A stretch of DNA of 64,000 bases, taken from assembly GCF_001483745.1 (NCBI RefSeq), contig NZ_LQBL01000022.1, forward strand, positions 240,812-304,811. The letters are read 5' to 3'. Position numbers and translations under genes: made by a program. The DNA is from Serinicoccus chungangensis. GTDB taxonomy: Bacteria; Actinomycetota; Actinomycetes; Actinomycetales; Dermatophilaceae. Below, one piece after another: positions 9,878 through 17,919 of the stretch. Numbering within the stretch: the first letter of the stretch is position 1; each line of letters starts with the position of its first letter. The notes below the pieces were generated by a model. That model made no database searches, was not told where the DNA came from, and saw only the letters and a program-made list of their open reading frames with translations.

Positions 9878-11394
9878 CAGCTCTCCTGTGCGCTCTGCTC
9901 GGGGTGGGTGTCGTCGCGGTCCTGCGGAGGTATGCCGTCCGCCCCCGCGGCCTGGGCGGCGGCGGCGGTCGGGGTGCCGGCGCGGCGACGCGCGACCCAG
10001 CCGTCGACGTTGCGCTGCCGCGAGCGGGCGACCGCGATCTGCCCGGGATCGACCCGGCCCTCGATCGTGGACCCGGCCGCGACGTAGGCCCCGTCGCCGA
10101 TCACGACCGGCGCCACGAGCACCGAGTCGGACCCGACGAAGCTGTGCCGCCCGACCGTGGTGTGGTGCTTGGCCACCCCGTCGTAGTTGGCGAAGATCGT
10201 GCCGGCCCCGATGTTGGCGCCCTCGCCGATCGTGGCGTCGCCGCAGTAGGTGAGGTGCGGGACCTTGGCGCCCGGGCCGATGTCGGCGTTCTTGGTCTCG
10301 ACGAAGCCGCCGATCTTGCCGCCCTCGCCCAGCACCGTGCCGGGACGGAGGTAGGAGAACGGACCGACCGCCGCGCGCGGTCCGACGACCGCGTGCTCGG
10401 CCTGGGTGCGGACGACGCTGGCCCCATCCCCCACCTCGCAGTCGGTCAGCGTCGTGTCCGGACCCACGGTGGCCTCGGCGCCCACCGTGGTGGCCCCCAG
10501 CAGCTGGCTGCCCGGCCGGATGACGGTGTCCTGCCCGATGGTGACGTCGGCGTCGATCCAGGTGGTGTCCGGGTCCACGACGATCACGCCGTCGCGCATG
10601 TGCCGGGTGACCACGCGCCGGTTGAGCTCCTTGCCGAGGGCCGCGAGCTGCACCTTGTCGTTGACGCCCTCGGTCTGCATGAGGTCCGCCAAGGGGTGCG
10701 CGACGACGGTGCGGCCCTCCTCGCGGGCGATGCGGATGACGTCGGTGAGGTACTTCTCCCCCTGCTCGTTGGCCTGGCCGACCTGGGTCAGCGCGCGGCG
10801 CAGGACCTCGACGTCGAAGGCGTAGATGCCGGAGTTGAACTCCCGGATGTCCACGACGTGTGCGTAGTCGGGGTCCCCCTCCTCGCGCCGCCGACGGGCG
10901 TCCTTGAACTCCATGATCTCGGCGAGCTCGCCGTCGGCGTCCCGGACGACGCGGCCGTAGGTGCCGGCGTCGTCGACCACCGCGGAGAGCAGGGTGACGG
11001 CCGAGCCGCGCTCCTCGTGCACCCGGGTCAGCTCGAGCAGCGTCTCGCCGGACAGCAGCGGCACGTCGCCCATGGTGACCAGGACGGTGCCGGTGAGGTC
11101 GGCGGGCAGGGCGTCCAGGCCGCACTCGCAGGCCCGCCCGGTCCCGGGCACCTCGTCCTGGTCGGCGACCAGCGCGTCGCCGTCCAGCTCGGCCACGTGG
11201 GAGGCGACCCGGTCCCGCTCGTGCCGCACGACCACGGCGAGGTGCCGGGGCCCGGCCTGGCGGGCGGCATACATCGCGTGACCGACGAGGGAGCGTCCAC
11301 CGATCCGGTGCAGCACCTTGGGGATCGAGCTCTTCATGCGGGTGCCCTGGCCGGCGGCGAGGACGATGACGGCAGCGGGGTGGTGGGTCGTCAC
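9877..11394 (-). CDS. glmU: Bifunctional GlcNAc-1-P uridylyltransferase/glucosamine-1-P acetyltransferase
   Basis: 505 aa. GlmU makes UDP-GlcNAc for peptidoglycan. The N-terminal pyrophosphorylase half begins VIVLAAGQGTRMKSSIPK, with the nucleotide loop and QDEVPGTGRA. The C-terminal half is a left-handed beta helix of hexapeptide repeats with RPGTVLGEGGKIGGFVETKN and the acetyl-CoA region GDGAYVAAGSTI. GTG 11394 is chosen because the minus-strand -10 TACAGT ends 7 nt before it, as in other leaderless genes here. The tail after the helix is about 40 residues. Confidence 0.97.
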   Translation of the reverse strand: MTTHHPAAVIVLAAGQGTRMKSSIPKVLHRIGGRSLVGHAMYAARQAGPRHLAVVVRHERDRVASHVAELDGDALVADQDEVPGTGRACECGLDALPADLTGTVLVTMGDVPLLSGETLLELTRVHEERGSAVTLLSAVVDDAGTYGRVVRDADGELAEIMEFKDARRRREEGDPDYAHVVDIREFNSGIYAFDVEVLRRALTQVGQANEQGEKYLTDVIRIAREEGRTVVAHPLADLMQTEGVNDKVQLAALGKELNRRVVTRHMRDGVIVVDPDTTWIDADVTIGQDTVIRPGSQLLGATTVGAEATVGPDTTLTDCEVGDGASVVRTQAEHAVVGPRAAVGPFSYLRPGTVLGEGGKIGGFVETKNADIGPGAKVPHLTYCGDATIGEGANIGAGTIFANYDGVAKHHTTVGRHSFVGSDSVLVAPVVIGDGAYVAAGSTIEGRVDPGQIAVARSRQRNVDGWVARRRAGTPTAAAAQAAGADGIPPQDRDDTHPEQSAQES

Positions 11395-11401
11395 GGCACC
11401 G

Positions 11402-11407
11402 ACTGTA
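11402..11407 (-). promoter_or_regulatory. Leaderless -10 element of glmU (TACAGT)
   Basis: TACAGT on the minus strand, 7 nt before GTG 11394, so transcription would begin at or next to the start codon. It lies in the 59-bp gap shared with the divergent TetR gene. Confidence 0.6.
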
Positions 11408-11453
11408 CCTCTGCCCCGCTCGCCCCCGACCCGGCGCTTGGCATGATGGGGGC

Positions 11454-12095
11454 GTGACACCGAGCGCGAAGACCTCCCGACACCGGATGACCGGCCCGCA
11501 GCGGCGCCAGCAGCTCATCGAGGTGGGGCGTGCCCTGTTCGCCGAGCGCGGCTTCGAGGGCACCAGCGTGGAGCAGATCTCCGAGGCGGCGGACGTGTCG
11601 AAGCCGGTGATCTACGAGCACTTCGGCGGCAAGGAGGGGCTCTACGCCGTCGTCGTCGACCGCGAGATCCAGGCCCTGCTCGGGCAGATCACCGACGCCC
11701 TCACCGAGCACGAGGGCAACGCCCGGGCGCTGCTCGAGGCGGCGGCGATGGCCCTGCTGGACTACATCGAGACCTCCACCGACGGCTTCCGGATCCTCGT
11801 GCGAGACAGCCCGCCCGGTCAGTCGACCGGGTCCTTCGCCTCGCTCATCAGCGACATCGCGACCCAGGTCGAGCACATCCTCGCGGCCGAGTTCAAGCGA
11901 CGCCGCCTGGACCCCAAGACCGCTCCGCTCTACGCGCAGATGCTCGTGGGGATGGTCGCGATCCCCGGCGGGTGGTGGCTGGACTCGCGGAGGATGAAGA
12001 AGGAGGACGTCGCCGCACACCTCGTCAACCTCGCCTGGAACGGCCTGGCCGGTATGGAGGCCCGCCCCACCCTGCGCAGCCGGGTCAAGGGCTGA
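11454..12095 (+). CDS. TetR/AcrR-family transcriptional regulator
   Basis: 213 aa. The N-terminal HTH matches TetR proteins: RRQQLIEVGRALFAERGFEG, then VEQISEAADVSKPVIYEHFG with the recognition helix near residues 45-60. The C-terminal ligand domain is typical in size (about 150 aa) and contains KPVIY...LLDYIE-type helices; the ligand is not predictable. GTG 11454 follows a CATGAT hexamer by 6-7 nt. A TetR gene in this position, divergent from glmU, is also found in mycobacteria (Rv1019 by memory), so it may be a conserved neighbour rather than a local drug-efflux repressor. Confidence 0.9.
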   Translation: MTPSAKTSRHRMTGPQRRQQLIEVGRALFAERGFEGTSVEQISEAADVSKPVIYEHFGGKEGLYAVVVDREIQALLGQITDALTEHEGNARALLEAAAMALLDYIETSTDGFRILVRDSPPGQSTGSFASLISDIATQVEHILAAEFKRRRLDPKTAPLYAQMLVGMVAIPGGWWLDSRRMKKEDVAAHLVNLAWNGLAGMEARPTLRSRVKG

Positions 12096-12159
12096 TCCCG
12101 CGGCCCTGCCGAGCCGAGAGGGGCCCGGGCAGCCGGGCAGGCGCCCGGGCACGAACCGT

Positions 12160-12165
12160 TAGGCT
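12160..12165 (+). promoter_or_regulatory. Probable -10 of tRNA-Gln (TAGGCT)
   Basis: TAGGCT ends 11 nt before the mature 5' end of the tRNA. No clear -35 was found. The 81 bp between the TetR stop and the tRNA holds nothing else. Confidence 0.45.
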
Positions 12166-12176
12166 GGCCGGTGCTT

Positions 12177-12255
12177 TCCCCGGTTGCTCTGCTGGTAGGG
12201 GCCGCCTGACTTTGAATCAGGATTAGCGACGTAGGTTCGATTCCTACCCGGGGAG
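12177..12255 (+). tRNA. tRNA-Gln (anticodon UUG)
   Basis: The acceptor stem TCCCCGG pairs with CCGGGGA (12248-12254). The anticodon stem-loop is CCTGA-CTTTGAA-TCAGG with anticodon TTG, and the T arm is GTAGG-TTCGATT-CCTAC. The U1-A72 pair and discriminator G73 are glutamine identity elements. CC follows but a full CCA is not encoded. The variable region is long (about 9 nt), giving 79 nt. Confidence 0.93.
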
Positions 12256-12257
12256 CC

Positions 12258-12482
12258 CTCCCACCCCACCGAGCGCCGCCAGTGGTTGCCCCCCACCCCA
12301 CCGAGCGCCGCAAGTGGTTGCCCCCACCCCACCGAGCGCCGCGAATGGTTGCCCCCCACCCCACCGAGCGCCGCGAATGGTTGCCCTCCACCCCACCGAG
12401 CGCCGCCAATGGTTGCCCTCCACCCCACCGAGCGCCGCCAATGGTTGCCCCCCACCCCACCGAGCGCCGCCCATGGTTGCCC
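12258..12482. repeat. Seven tandem 32-bp repeats directly 3' of tRNA-Gln
   Basis: ACCGAGCGCCGC starts at 12268, 12300, 12331, 12363, 12395, 12427 and 12459, a period of 32 bp with one unit of 31. Each unit ends TGGTTGCCC(C/T). Variation is confined to two or three positions before TGG. The array begins 3 bp after the tRNA and ends about 40 bp before the MarR start. The units touch each other with no spacer, so it is not a CRISPR array. Confidence 0.9.
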
Positions 12483-12511
12483 TGCGCCGGACCGGCCGTA
12501 CGGCGGTCGCC

Positions 12512-12517
12512 TACTGT
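12512..12517 (+). promoter_or_regulatory. Leaderless -10 element of the MarR gene (TACTGT)
   Basis: TACTGT ends 6 nt before ATG 12524, which has no Shine-Dalgarno sequence. The transcript would therefore start at the ATG. Confidence 0.55.
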
Positions 12518-12523
12518 GGTGCC

Positions 12524-13027
12524 ATGAGCGAGGTGCCGGACGACGAGGTCGACCGCATCGTCGCCGCCTGGGGCCGTGAGCGCCCGGACCTGGACGTCTC
12601 CCCGCTCGAGGTGCTCTCGCGGGTCTCCCGGCTCGCCCGCCACCTGGACCTCGCCCGCCGGGACGCCTTCGGGGCGCACGGTCTGGAGTCCTGGGAGTTC
12701 GACGTCCTCTCGGCGCTGCGCCGGGCCGGCGACCCCTACGAGCTCACGCCCACCCAGCTGGTGCGGCAGACGCTCGTCACCAGCGGCACCATGACCAACC
12801 GGATCAGCCGACTGGTCGAGCGGTCGCTGGTCGAGCGGGTCGCCTCGGAGGCGGACCACCGCTCCACGCTGGTCCGGCTGACCGCGACCGGGCGGGACGT
12901 CGTCGACGCGGCGCTGGCCGACTTGGTCGCCGACGAGCGAGGGCTGCTCCAGGGCGTGCCGCCGGGCCGTCAGGCCGAGCTGGCCCAGCTGCTCAAGGGG
13001 CTGCTGGCTCCCTTCGACGGCGCCTGA
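12524..13027 (+). CDS. MarR-family transcriptional regulator
   Basis: 167 aa. A winged-helix MarR core lies at about residues 50-135: LESWEFDVLSALRRAG, then LTPTQLVRQTLVTSGTMTNR (recognition helix) and the wing VERVASEADHRSTLVRLT. MarR proteins act as dimers on palindromes near their own gene, but no obvious palindrome is visible between the repeat array and the start. No co-directional target gene follows; the next gene is convergent. The ligand and regulon are unknown. Confidence 0.92.
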   Translation: MSEVPDDEVDRIVAAWGRERPDLDVSPLEVLSRVSRLARHLDLARRDAFGAHGLESWEFDVLSALRRAGDPYELTPTQLVRQTLVTSGTMTNRISRLVERSLVERVASEADHRSTLVRLTATGRDVVDAALADLVADERGLLQGVPPGRQAELAQLLKGLLAPFDGA

Positions 13028-13147
13028 GCACCCGCTCCCCCGGAGGGCTCCTCGCCACGCGACCCTGACGACGTACCACCGCCTGCGCGATCCTCTCCGT
13101 CAGCCCGCGATCCGTGAGCCCGCCCGGCGCCGGCCTGGCTCGACCAC

Positions 13148-15043
13148 TCAGCCCTCGGCTGCCTCCGAGGCCTCGAGCCACTCCAGCTCCAGCGCCTCCT
13201 CCTGGGCGCGCAGGTCCGCGTCCTGCGCGGTCAGCCGGCCCAGCTCCCCGGGGTCGGTCGCCGCGGCGGCCATCTGCTCGTGCAGGCGCACCTGCTGGGT
13301 ATGCAGCCGGTCCAGCGCCTTCTCCACCCGCGCCAGGGTCTTGCGCGCCTCGCGCACCTGCGCCGGCGAGTACGCCGACATCCCGCCGCCCGGGCCGGAC
13401 CCGGCTCCGGCCGACCCGGCTCCGGCACCACCGGAGCCGGCGCCACCGGCCGCACCGGACGGCATACCCGCACTGCGACCCCCCGAGCCGCGAGCCCCGC
13501 CCCGGGAGCGCTCGCGACGCAGCCGGAGGTACTCCTCCACCCCGCCGGGCAGGTCCCGCAGCGACCCGTCGCCGAGCAGCGCGACCTGCCGGTCCGTCAT
13601 CCGCTCCAGCAGGTAGCGGTCGTGCGAGACGACGAGCAGCGTGCCGGCCCAGCCGTCCAGCACGTCCTCCATCGCGGTGAGCGTGTCGATGTCGAGGTCG
13701 TTGGTGGGCTCGTCGAGGAGGAGCACGTTGGGCTCGTCCATGAGCAGCCGGACGAACTGCAGCCGCCGCCGCTCCCCGCCGGACAGGTCGCCGACCCGCG
13801 ACTGCTGGCGCCCGCCGGAGAAGCCGAGCCGCTTGGCCAGCGAGCTCGCCGACACCTCCTTGCCGCCGATGACCGTGAACGAGCGCACCTCGGTGATGGC
13901 GTCGATGACGCTCCACCCGGCCACCCGGTCCAGCTCGCGCAGCTCCTGCGTGAGGCAGGCCATGCGCACGGTCTTGCCGGTCTTGAGCTTGCCGGCGGCC
14001 AGCGGGTGCTCCCCCTGAAGGACGCGCAGCAGCGTCGACTTGCCGGCGCCGTTGACCCCGACCACCCCGAACCGGTCGCCCGGCCCGATCCGCCACGTCA
14101 CCTCGGTCAGCAGGTCGCGCTCCCCCACCCGGATCGTGGCGCCCAGCAGGTCGAGGACGTCCTTGCCCAGCCTCGTCGTGGCGAAGCGCACCAGCTCGAC
14201 GCTGTCCCGGGGCGGAGGCTCGCCCTCGATGAGCTCGGTCGCCGCCTCGATGCGGAACTTCGGCTTGCTCGTGCGCGCCGGGGCACCGCGCCGCAGCCAG
14301 GCCAGCTCCTTGCGGGCGAGGTTGGCCCGCCGCTCCTCGGTCACCCGCGCGATGCGCTGCCGCTCGACCTTGGCGAGGACGTAGGCCGCGTAGCCCCCCT
14401 CGTAGACGTGGACCTCGCCGTCGGACACCTCCCAGGTCAGGGTCGACACGGCGTCGAGGAACCAGCGGTCGTGGGTGACGACGACCAGCGCGTTGCCGGG
14501 CTGCGGCCTCCGGCCCGAGAGGTATGCCGCGAGCCAGGCGACCCCCTCGACGTCCAGGTGGTTGGTGGGCTCGTCGAGCACGAGCAGGTCCGGGTCGGCG
14601 ACGAGCAGCGAGGCGAGCGCGAGGCGGCGCCGCTCGCCACCGGAGAGCGGCCCGACGACGGCGTCCCAGCCGCCGACGGCCGGCGCGGCGGTGCCGCCGA
14701 GCAGCCCGTCGAGCACCTCCCGCACCCGGGCGTCCCCCGCCCACTCGTGCTCGTCGAGGTCGCCGAGCACGACCTCCCGCACGGTGGCGTCGGGGGCGAG
14801 CACGTCGGTCTGGCTGAGCATGCCGACGGAGACGTCACCGGTCCGCACGACCCGGCCGGCGTCGAGCGTGCGCCGCCCGGTGAGGACCGACAGCAGCGAG
14901 GTCTTGCCCCCGCCGTTGCGGCCGACGACCCCGATCCGGTCACCGTCGAGCACCCCGACGGACACCTGGTCGAGCAGCACCTGGGTGCCGGCGAGCAGGT
15001 GCGCGCGGTCGAGGGTGACGAGGCTGGCGCGAGCGGGCGCCAT
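13148..15043 (-). CDS. ABC-F family ATPase (Uup/EttA-like, no membrane domain)
   Basis: 631 aa with two ABC domains. First: Walker A GRNGGGKTS, signature LSGGERRRLALA and Walker B LLVLDEPTNHLD. Second: Walker A GVNGAGKST, signature LSGGERRRLQF and LLLDEPTNDLD. A linker with a charged arm (VERQRIARVTEERRANLARK) separates them, as in ABC-F proteins that act on the ribosomal E site. The C-terminus has an Ala/Gly/Ser-rich linker followed by a coiled coil (about 545-625), as in Uup. The start ATG 15043 overlaps the ispE stop (TGATG). Whether it is a housekeeping translation factor or a resistance factor cannot be told from sequence; the location argues for housekeeping. Confidence 0.93.
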   Translation of the reverse strand: MAPARASLVTLDRAHLLAGTQVLLDQVSVGVLDGDRIGVVGRNGGGKTSLLSVLTGRRTLDAGRVVRTGDVSVGMLSQTDVLAPDATVREVVLGDLDEHEWAGDARVREVLDGLLGGTAAPAVGGWDAVVGPLSGGERRRLALASLLVADPDLLVLDEPTNHLDVEGVAWLAAYLSGRRPQPGNALVVVTHDRWFLDAVSTLTWEVSDGEVHVYEGGYAAYVLAKVERQRIARVTEERRANLARKELAWLRRGAPARTSKPKFRIEAATELIEGEPPPRDSVELVRFATTRLGKDVLDLLGATIRVGERDLLTEVTWRIGPGDRFGVVGVNGAGKSTLLRVLQGEHPLAAGKLKTGKTVRMACLTQELRELDRVAGWSVIDAITEVRSFTVIGGKEVSASSLAKRLGFSGGRQQSRVGDLSGGERRRLQFVRLLMDEPNVLLLDEPTNDLDIDTLTAMEDVLDGWAGTLLVVSHDRYLLERMTDRQVALLGDGSLRDLPGGVEEYLRLRRERSRGGARGSGGRSAGMPSGAAGGAGSGGAGAGSAGAGSGPGGGMSAYSPAQVREARKTLARVEKALDRLHTQQVRLHEQMAAAATDPGELGRLTAQDADLRAQEEALELEWLEASEAAEG

Positions 15044-16056
15044 CAGCCGACCACCGGGCCGAGCGGCCCGGGGCGGTCGGGGTCGGTCCGCGGGCGGGTC
15101 GGCTCGGGGCCGCTGCGGTGGTGGACGATCTGCGCGCCCGGCACCGGGCCCACGGCCCGCACGATGTCGCCGGTCGGCCCGTTGGCCGCCAGCCCGACCG
15201 ACAGGTCGATCGCCTCGGTCTGCGAGCCGACGAGGAAGGCGACGGTCGGTCCGGAGCCGGACACGAGCGCGCCCCGGGCGCCCAGGTCGAGCCCGGCGGC
15301 GAGGGCCTCCGCCAGCGACGGCTGCAGCGACACGGCCGCCTCCTGCAGGTCGTTGCACAGGGCGTCGGCCACCTCATCGGTGTCCATGCGCCGCAGCGCG
15401 GCCATGAGCGCACCGGACGGCTCGGGTGCCGGCACCTCGACCCCGGCCTCCTCGCGCAGCCGGTCGCACTCGGCATACACCTCCGGGGTGGACAGCGAGA
15501 GTCCCTCCCCCGCCCACAGCACCCAGTGCAGCTCGCCGCGGGCGAGCACGGGCGTGACCTGCTCCCCGCGGCCGCTGCCGATCGCGGTGCCGCCGTGCAG
15601 CAGGAAGGGGATGTCCGAGCCCAGGCTGGCGGCGACGAGCTCGAGCAGGTCGTTCTCGACGTGGTCCAGGCCCCACAGCTCCCGGCAGGCGACGAGCGCC
15701 GCGGCGGCGTCCGCGCTGCCACCGGCCATACCCCCGGCCACCGGGATGTGCTTGTCGATGTCGATGCGCACCGGGTCGACCTTGGCCCGGCGGCCGCGCC
15801 TCTTGGCGAGCGTCTTGGCCGCGACCAGGGCCAGGTTGCTCTCGTCGGTGGGGACCCGCTCGCCCCAGGGTCCGGTGACGTGCACCGACCAGCGCTCGGC
15901 GGGCTGCACGGTCACCGTGTCGTAGAGGCTCACGGCGTGGTAGATCGTCGACAGCTCGTGGTAGCCGTCCTCACGCAGCGGCCCGACCGAGAGCCCGAGG
16001 TTGATCTTGCCGGGCACCCGGACGGTGACGGAGTGCGCCTGCGTGCCCGTGGTCAT
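15043..16056 (-). CDS. ispE: 4-diphosphocytidyl-2-C-methyl-D-erythritol kinase
   Basis: 337 aa. IspE phosphorylates CDP-ME in the non-mevalonate isoprenoid pathway. This is a GHMP kinase: KINLGLSVGPLREDGYHEL at the N-terminus is the IspE signature, the glycine-rich ATP loop is VAGGMAGGSADAAAALVA, and the third motif LVSGSGPTVAFLVG is near residue 270. SD GGTGAGG precedes ATG 16056. The rsmA-ispE-ABC-F order is conserved in Actinobacteria. Confidence 0.97.
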   Translation of the reverse strand: MTTGTQAHSVTVRVPGKINLGLSVGPLREDGYHELSTIYHAVSLYDTVTVQPAERWSVHVTGPWGERVPTDESNLALVAAKTLAKRRGRRAKVDPVRIDIDKHIPVAGGMAGGSADAAAALVACRELWGLDHVENDLLELVAASLGSDIPFLLHGGTAIGSGRGEQVTPVLARGELHWVLWAGEGLSLSTPEVYAECDRLREEAGVEVPAPEPSGALMAALRRMDTDEVADALCNDLQEAAVSLQPSLAEALAAGLDLGARGALVSGSGPTVAFLVGSQTEAIDLSVGLAANGPTGDIVRAVGPVPGAQIVHHRSGPEPTRPRTDPDRPGPLGPVVG

Positions 16057-16099
16057 GACCTCACCCTATGGTGTCGCCCCCGGTGCGGCGCCCCCGGCG

Positions 16100-17005
16100 T
16101 CAGCCCTCTGCCCCAGCGTCCTGACCTGCGGCGGCGTCGGCGATGCGGGTGAAGTCCGCGACGGTCAGCACCTCGCCGCGGGCCCGGGGGTCGACCCCGG
16201 CCGCGAGGAGGTGCGCCTCGGCCTGGGCGGCGGAGCCCGCCCACCCGGCCAGCGCCGCCCGCAACGTCTTGCGGCGCTGGGCGAAGGCGGCGTCGACGAC
16301 CGCGAAGACCTGCTCCCGGGTCGCCACGGAGGCGGGCGGCTCGCGACGGACCATGCGCACCAGCCCCGAGTCGACGTTGGGCGCCGGCCAGAAGACCTGC
16401 CGGCCGATGCGCCCGGCGCCGGTGACGTCGGCGTACCAGGCGGCCTTGACGCTCGGCACGCCGTACGCCTTGCTCCCCGGCCGCGCGGCGAGCCGCTCGG
16501 CGACCTCGAGCTGCACCATGACGAGGACGGTGCGCAGGGTGGGGACGGTGGCGAGCAGGTGCAGGACGACGGGCACGGCCACGTTGTACGGCAGGTTGGC
16601 GACCAGGGCGGTCGGCGGTGGGTCGGGCAGCTCGGTCACCCGCAGCGCGTCGGTATGCCGCACCGTCAGCCGGTCGGCGAGGTCCGGGGCGAGGTCGGTC
16701 ACCGTCCGCGGCAGCTGGGTCGCGAGGGCGGGGTCGATCTCCAGGGCCGTGACGTGCCGGACCTGCGGCAGCAGCGCCAGGGTCAGCGATCCCAGGCCCG
16801 GGCCGACCTCGAGCACGACGTCCTCCGGCCCGACGCCGGCGGCGCGCACGATACGGCGCACCGTGCCCTTGTCGATGACGAAGTTCTGCCCCCAGTGCTT
16901 GGTCGGGCGGATGCCCAGCCGGTCGGCGAGCTCCCGGACCTGCGCCGGCCCGAGGAGCGCGGCTCCCGGCGGGTCGGTCGGCTCGACGTCGGGGTCCGCA
17001 CTCAC
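16100..17005 (-). CDS. rsmA: 16S rRNA dimethyladenosine transferase (KsgA/RsmA)
   Basis: About 301 aa. The enzyme dimethylates A1518 and A1519 of 16S rRNA. Motifs: [10 protein letters not shown], the SAM loop [18 protein letters not shown] and the catalytic [11 protein letters not shown]. The C-terminal helical domain includes [12 protein letters not shown]. An ATG at 17014 touches the GGGAGG (17015-17020) with no spacer. GTG 17005 ([11 protein letters not shown]) has a 9-nt spacer and is the better start, so the coordinate given uses the GTG. It follows tatD by about 40 bp; rpfB, usual between them, is missing. Confidence 0.95.
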   Translation of the reverse strand: MSADPDVEPTDPPGAALLGPAQVRELADRLGIRPTKHWGQNFVIDKGTVRRIVRAAGVGPEDVVLEVGPGLGSLTLALLPQVRHVTALEIDPALATQLPRTVTDLAPDLADRLTVRHTDALRVTELPDPPPTALVANLPYNVAVPVVLHLLATVPTLRTVLVMVQLEVAERLAARPGSKAYGVPSVKAAWYADVTGAGRIGRQVFWPAPNVDSGLVRMVRREPPASVATREQVFAVVDAAFAQRRKTLRAALAGWAGSAAQAEAHLLAAGVDPRARGEVLTVADFTRIADAAAGQDAGAEG

Positions 17006-17054
17006 GAGCGACATCCTCCCACGCGCCCGGGCGGGGGAGCGGACGGGTGGACGG

Positions 17055-17900
17055 TCACCAGGGTCCGTAGACCGACTCGCTCGTGGCCGAGATCGCCTCG
17101 CACAGCTGCGGCACGGAGGTGTTGAGCGTGGCGGCCATGGCGCGGACCGTGAGCGGCACGAGGTAGGGCGCGTTGGCCCGACCCCGGTGCGGGGTCGGCG
17201 TGAGGTAGGGCGCGTCGGTCTCGACGAGCAGGTGCTCCAGCGGGGTGACGGCCAGCGCGTTGCGCAGGCCCTGCGCGTTCTTGAAGGTCACCGTGCCGGC
17301 GAAGGACAGGTAGTAGCCGCGCCGGACGCACTCGCGGGCCATCTCCATGTCGCCGGAGAAGCAGTGCAGGACGGTCTTCTCCGGAGCACCCTCCTCGGCG
17401 AGGATCCGCAGCACGTCGTCGTGGGCGTCCCGGTCGTGGATCTGCAGGGCCAGCCCGTGCTCCTTGGCCAGCGCGATGTGCCGCCGGAAGGCGTGGTGCT
17501 GCGCCGCGACGCCCTCGGGCCCGGTGCGGAAGTAGTCGAGCCCGCTCTCGCCGATGACCCGGACGCGCGGGTGCCGTGCGAGCTCGCCGATCTCGTCGAT
17601 GACGTCGTCGAGGTCGCCCGCGGCCTCGTGGCCCGGTGCCTCGTTGGGGTGGATCGCGACCCCGCCCAGCACGGCGGGGTGCCCGACCGCGACCCGCACC
17701 GTCCACCGCGCGGCCGCCAGGTCGCTGCCGATCTGGACCAGCCGGTCCACCCCGACGGCGCGGGCCTGGTCCACGACCTCCTCCAGAGGCTGCACGGGCG
17801 CGTCGTCCCGGGAGATGTCCAGGTGGCAGTGGTTGTCCGCCACGGGGATCGGCAGCGGGTCGGGGGCCGGCGGCCGCCCGCCCTCGCGGTCGCCGCTCAT
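17055..17900 (-). CDS. tatD: TatD-family metal-dependent DNase/hydrolase
   Basis: 281 aa. TatD proteins are cytoplasmic TIM-barrel metal enzymes with 3'-5' exonuclease and D-aminoacyl-hydrolase-like activities. Metal ligands are visible: NHCHLD near residue 25, [21 protein letters not shown] and ETDAPYLTP. The start ATG 17900 lacks an obvious SD; it is 20 nt past the metG stop, so coupling to metG is likely. Confidence 0.94.
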   Translation of the reverse strand: MSGDREGGRPPAPDPLPIPVADNHCHLDISRDDAPVQPLEEVVDQARAVGVDRLVQIGSDLAAARWTVRVAVGHPAVLGGVAIHPNEAPGHEAAGDLDDVIDEIGELARHPRVRVIGESGLDYFRTGPEGVAAQHHAFRRHIALAKEHGLALQIHDRDAHDDVLRILAEEGAPEKTVLHCFSGDMEMARECVRRGYYLSFAGTVTFKNAQGLRNALAVTPLEHLLVETDAPYLTPTPHRGRANAPYLVPLTVRAMAATLNTSVPQLCEAISATSESVYGPW

Positions 17901-17919
17901 CGGGCGGTGGCGAGCGACG

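Noticed and set aside
12258-12482. CRISPR array
   Set aside because: The 32-bp units touch each other with no unique spacers, and no cas gene is present.
12177-12482. tRNA-Gln as an integration site with att repeats
   Set aside because: The repeats do not copy the tRNA 3' end, and no integrase or foreign gene follows.
13280-15925. Long plus-strand open frame opposite the ABC-F and ispE genes
   Set aside because: Antisense to two well-supported genes, with low-complexity composition and no motifs.
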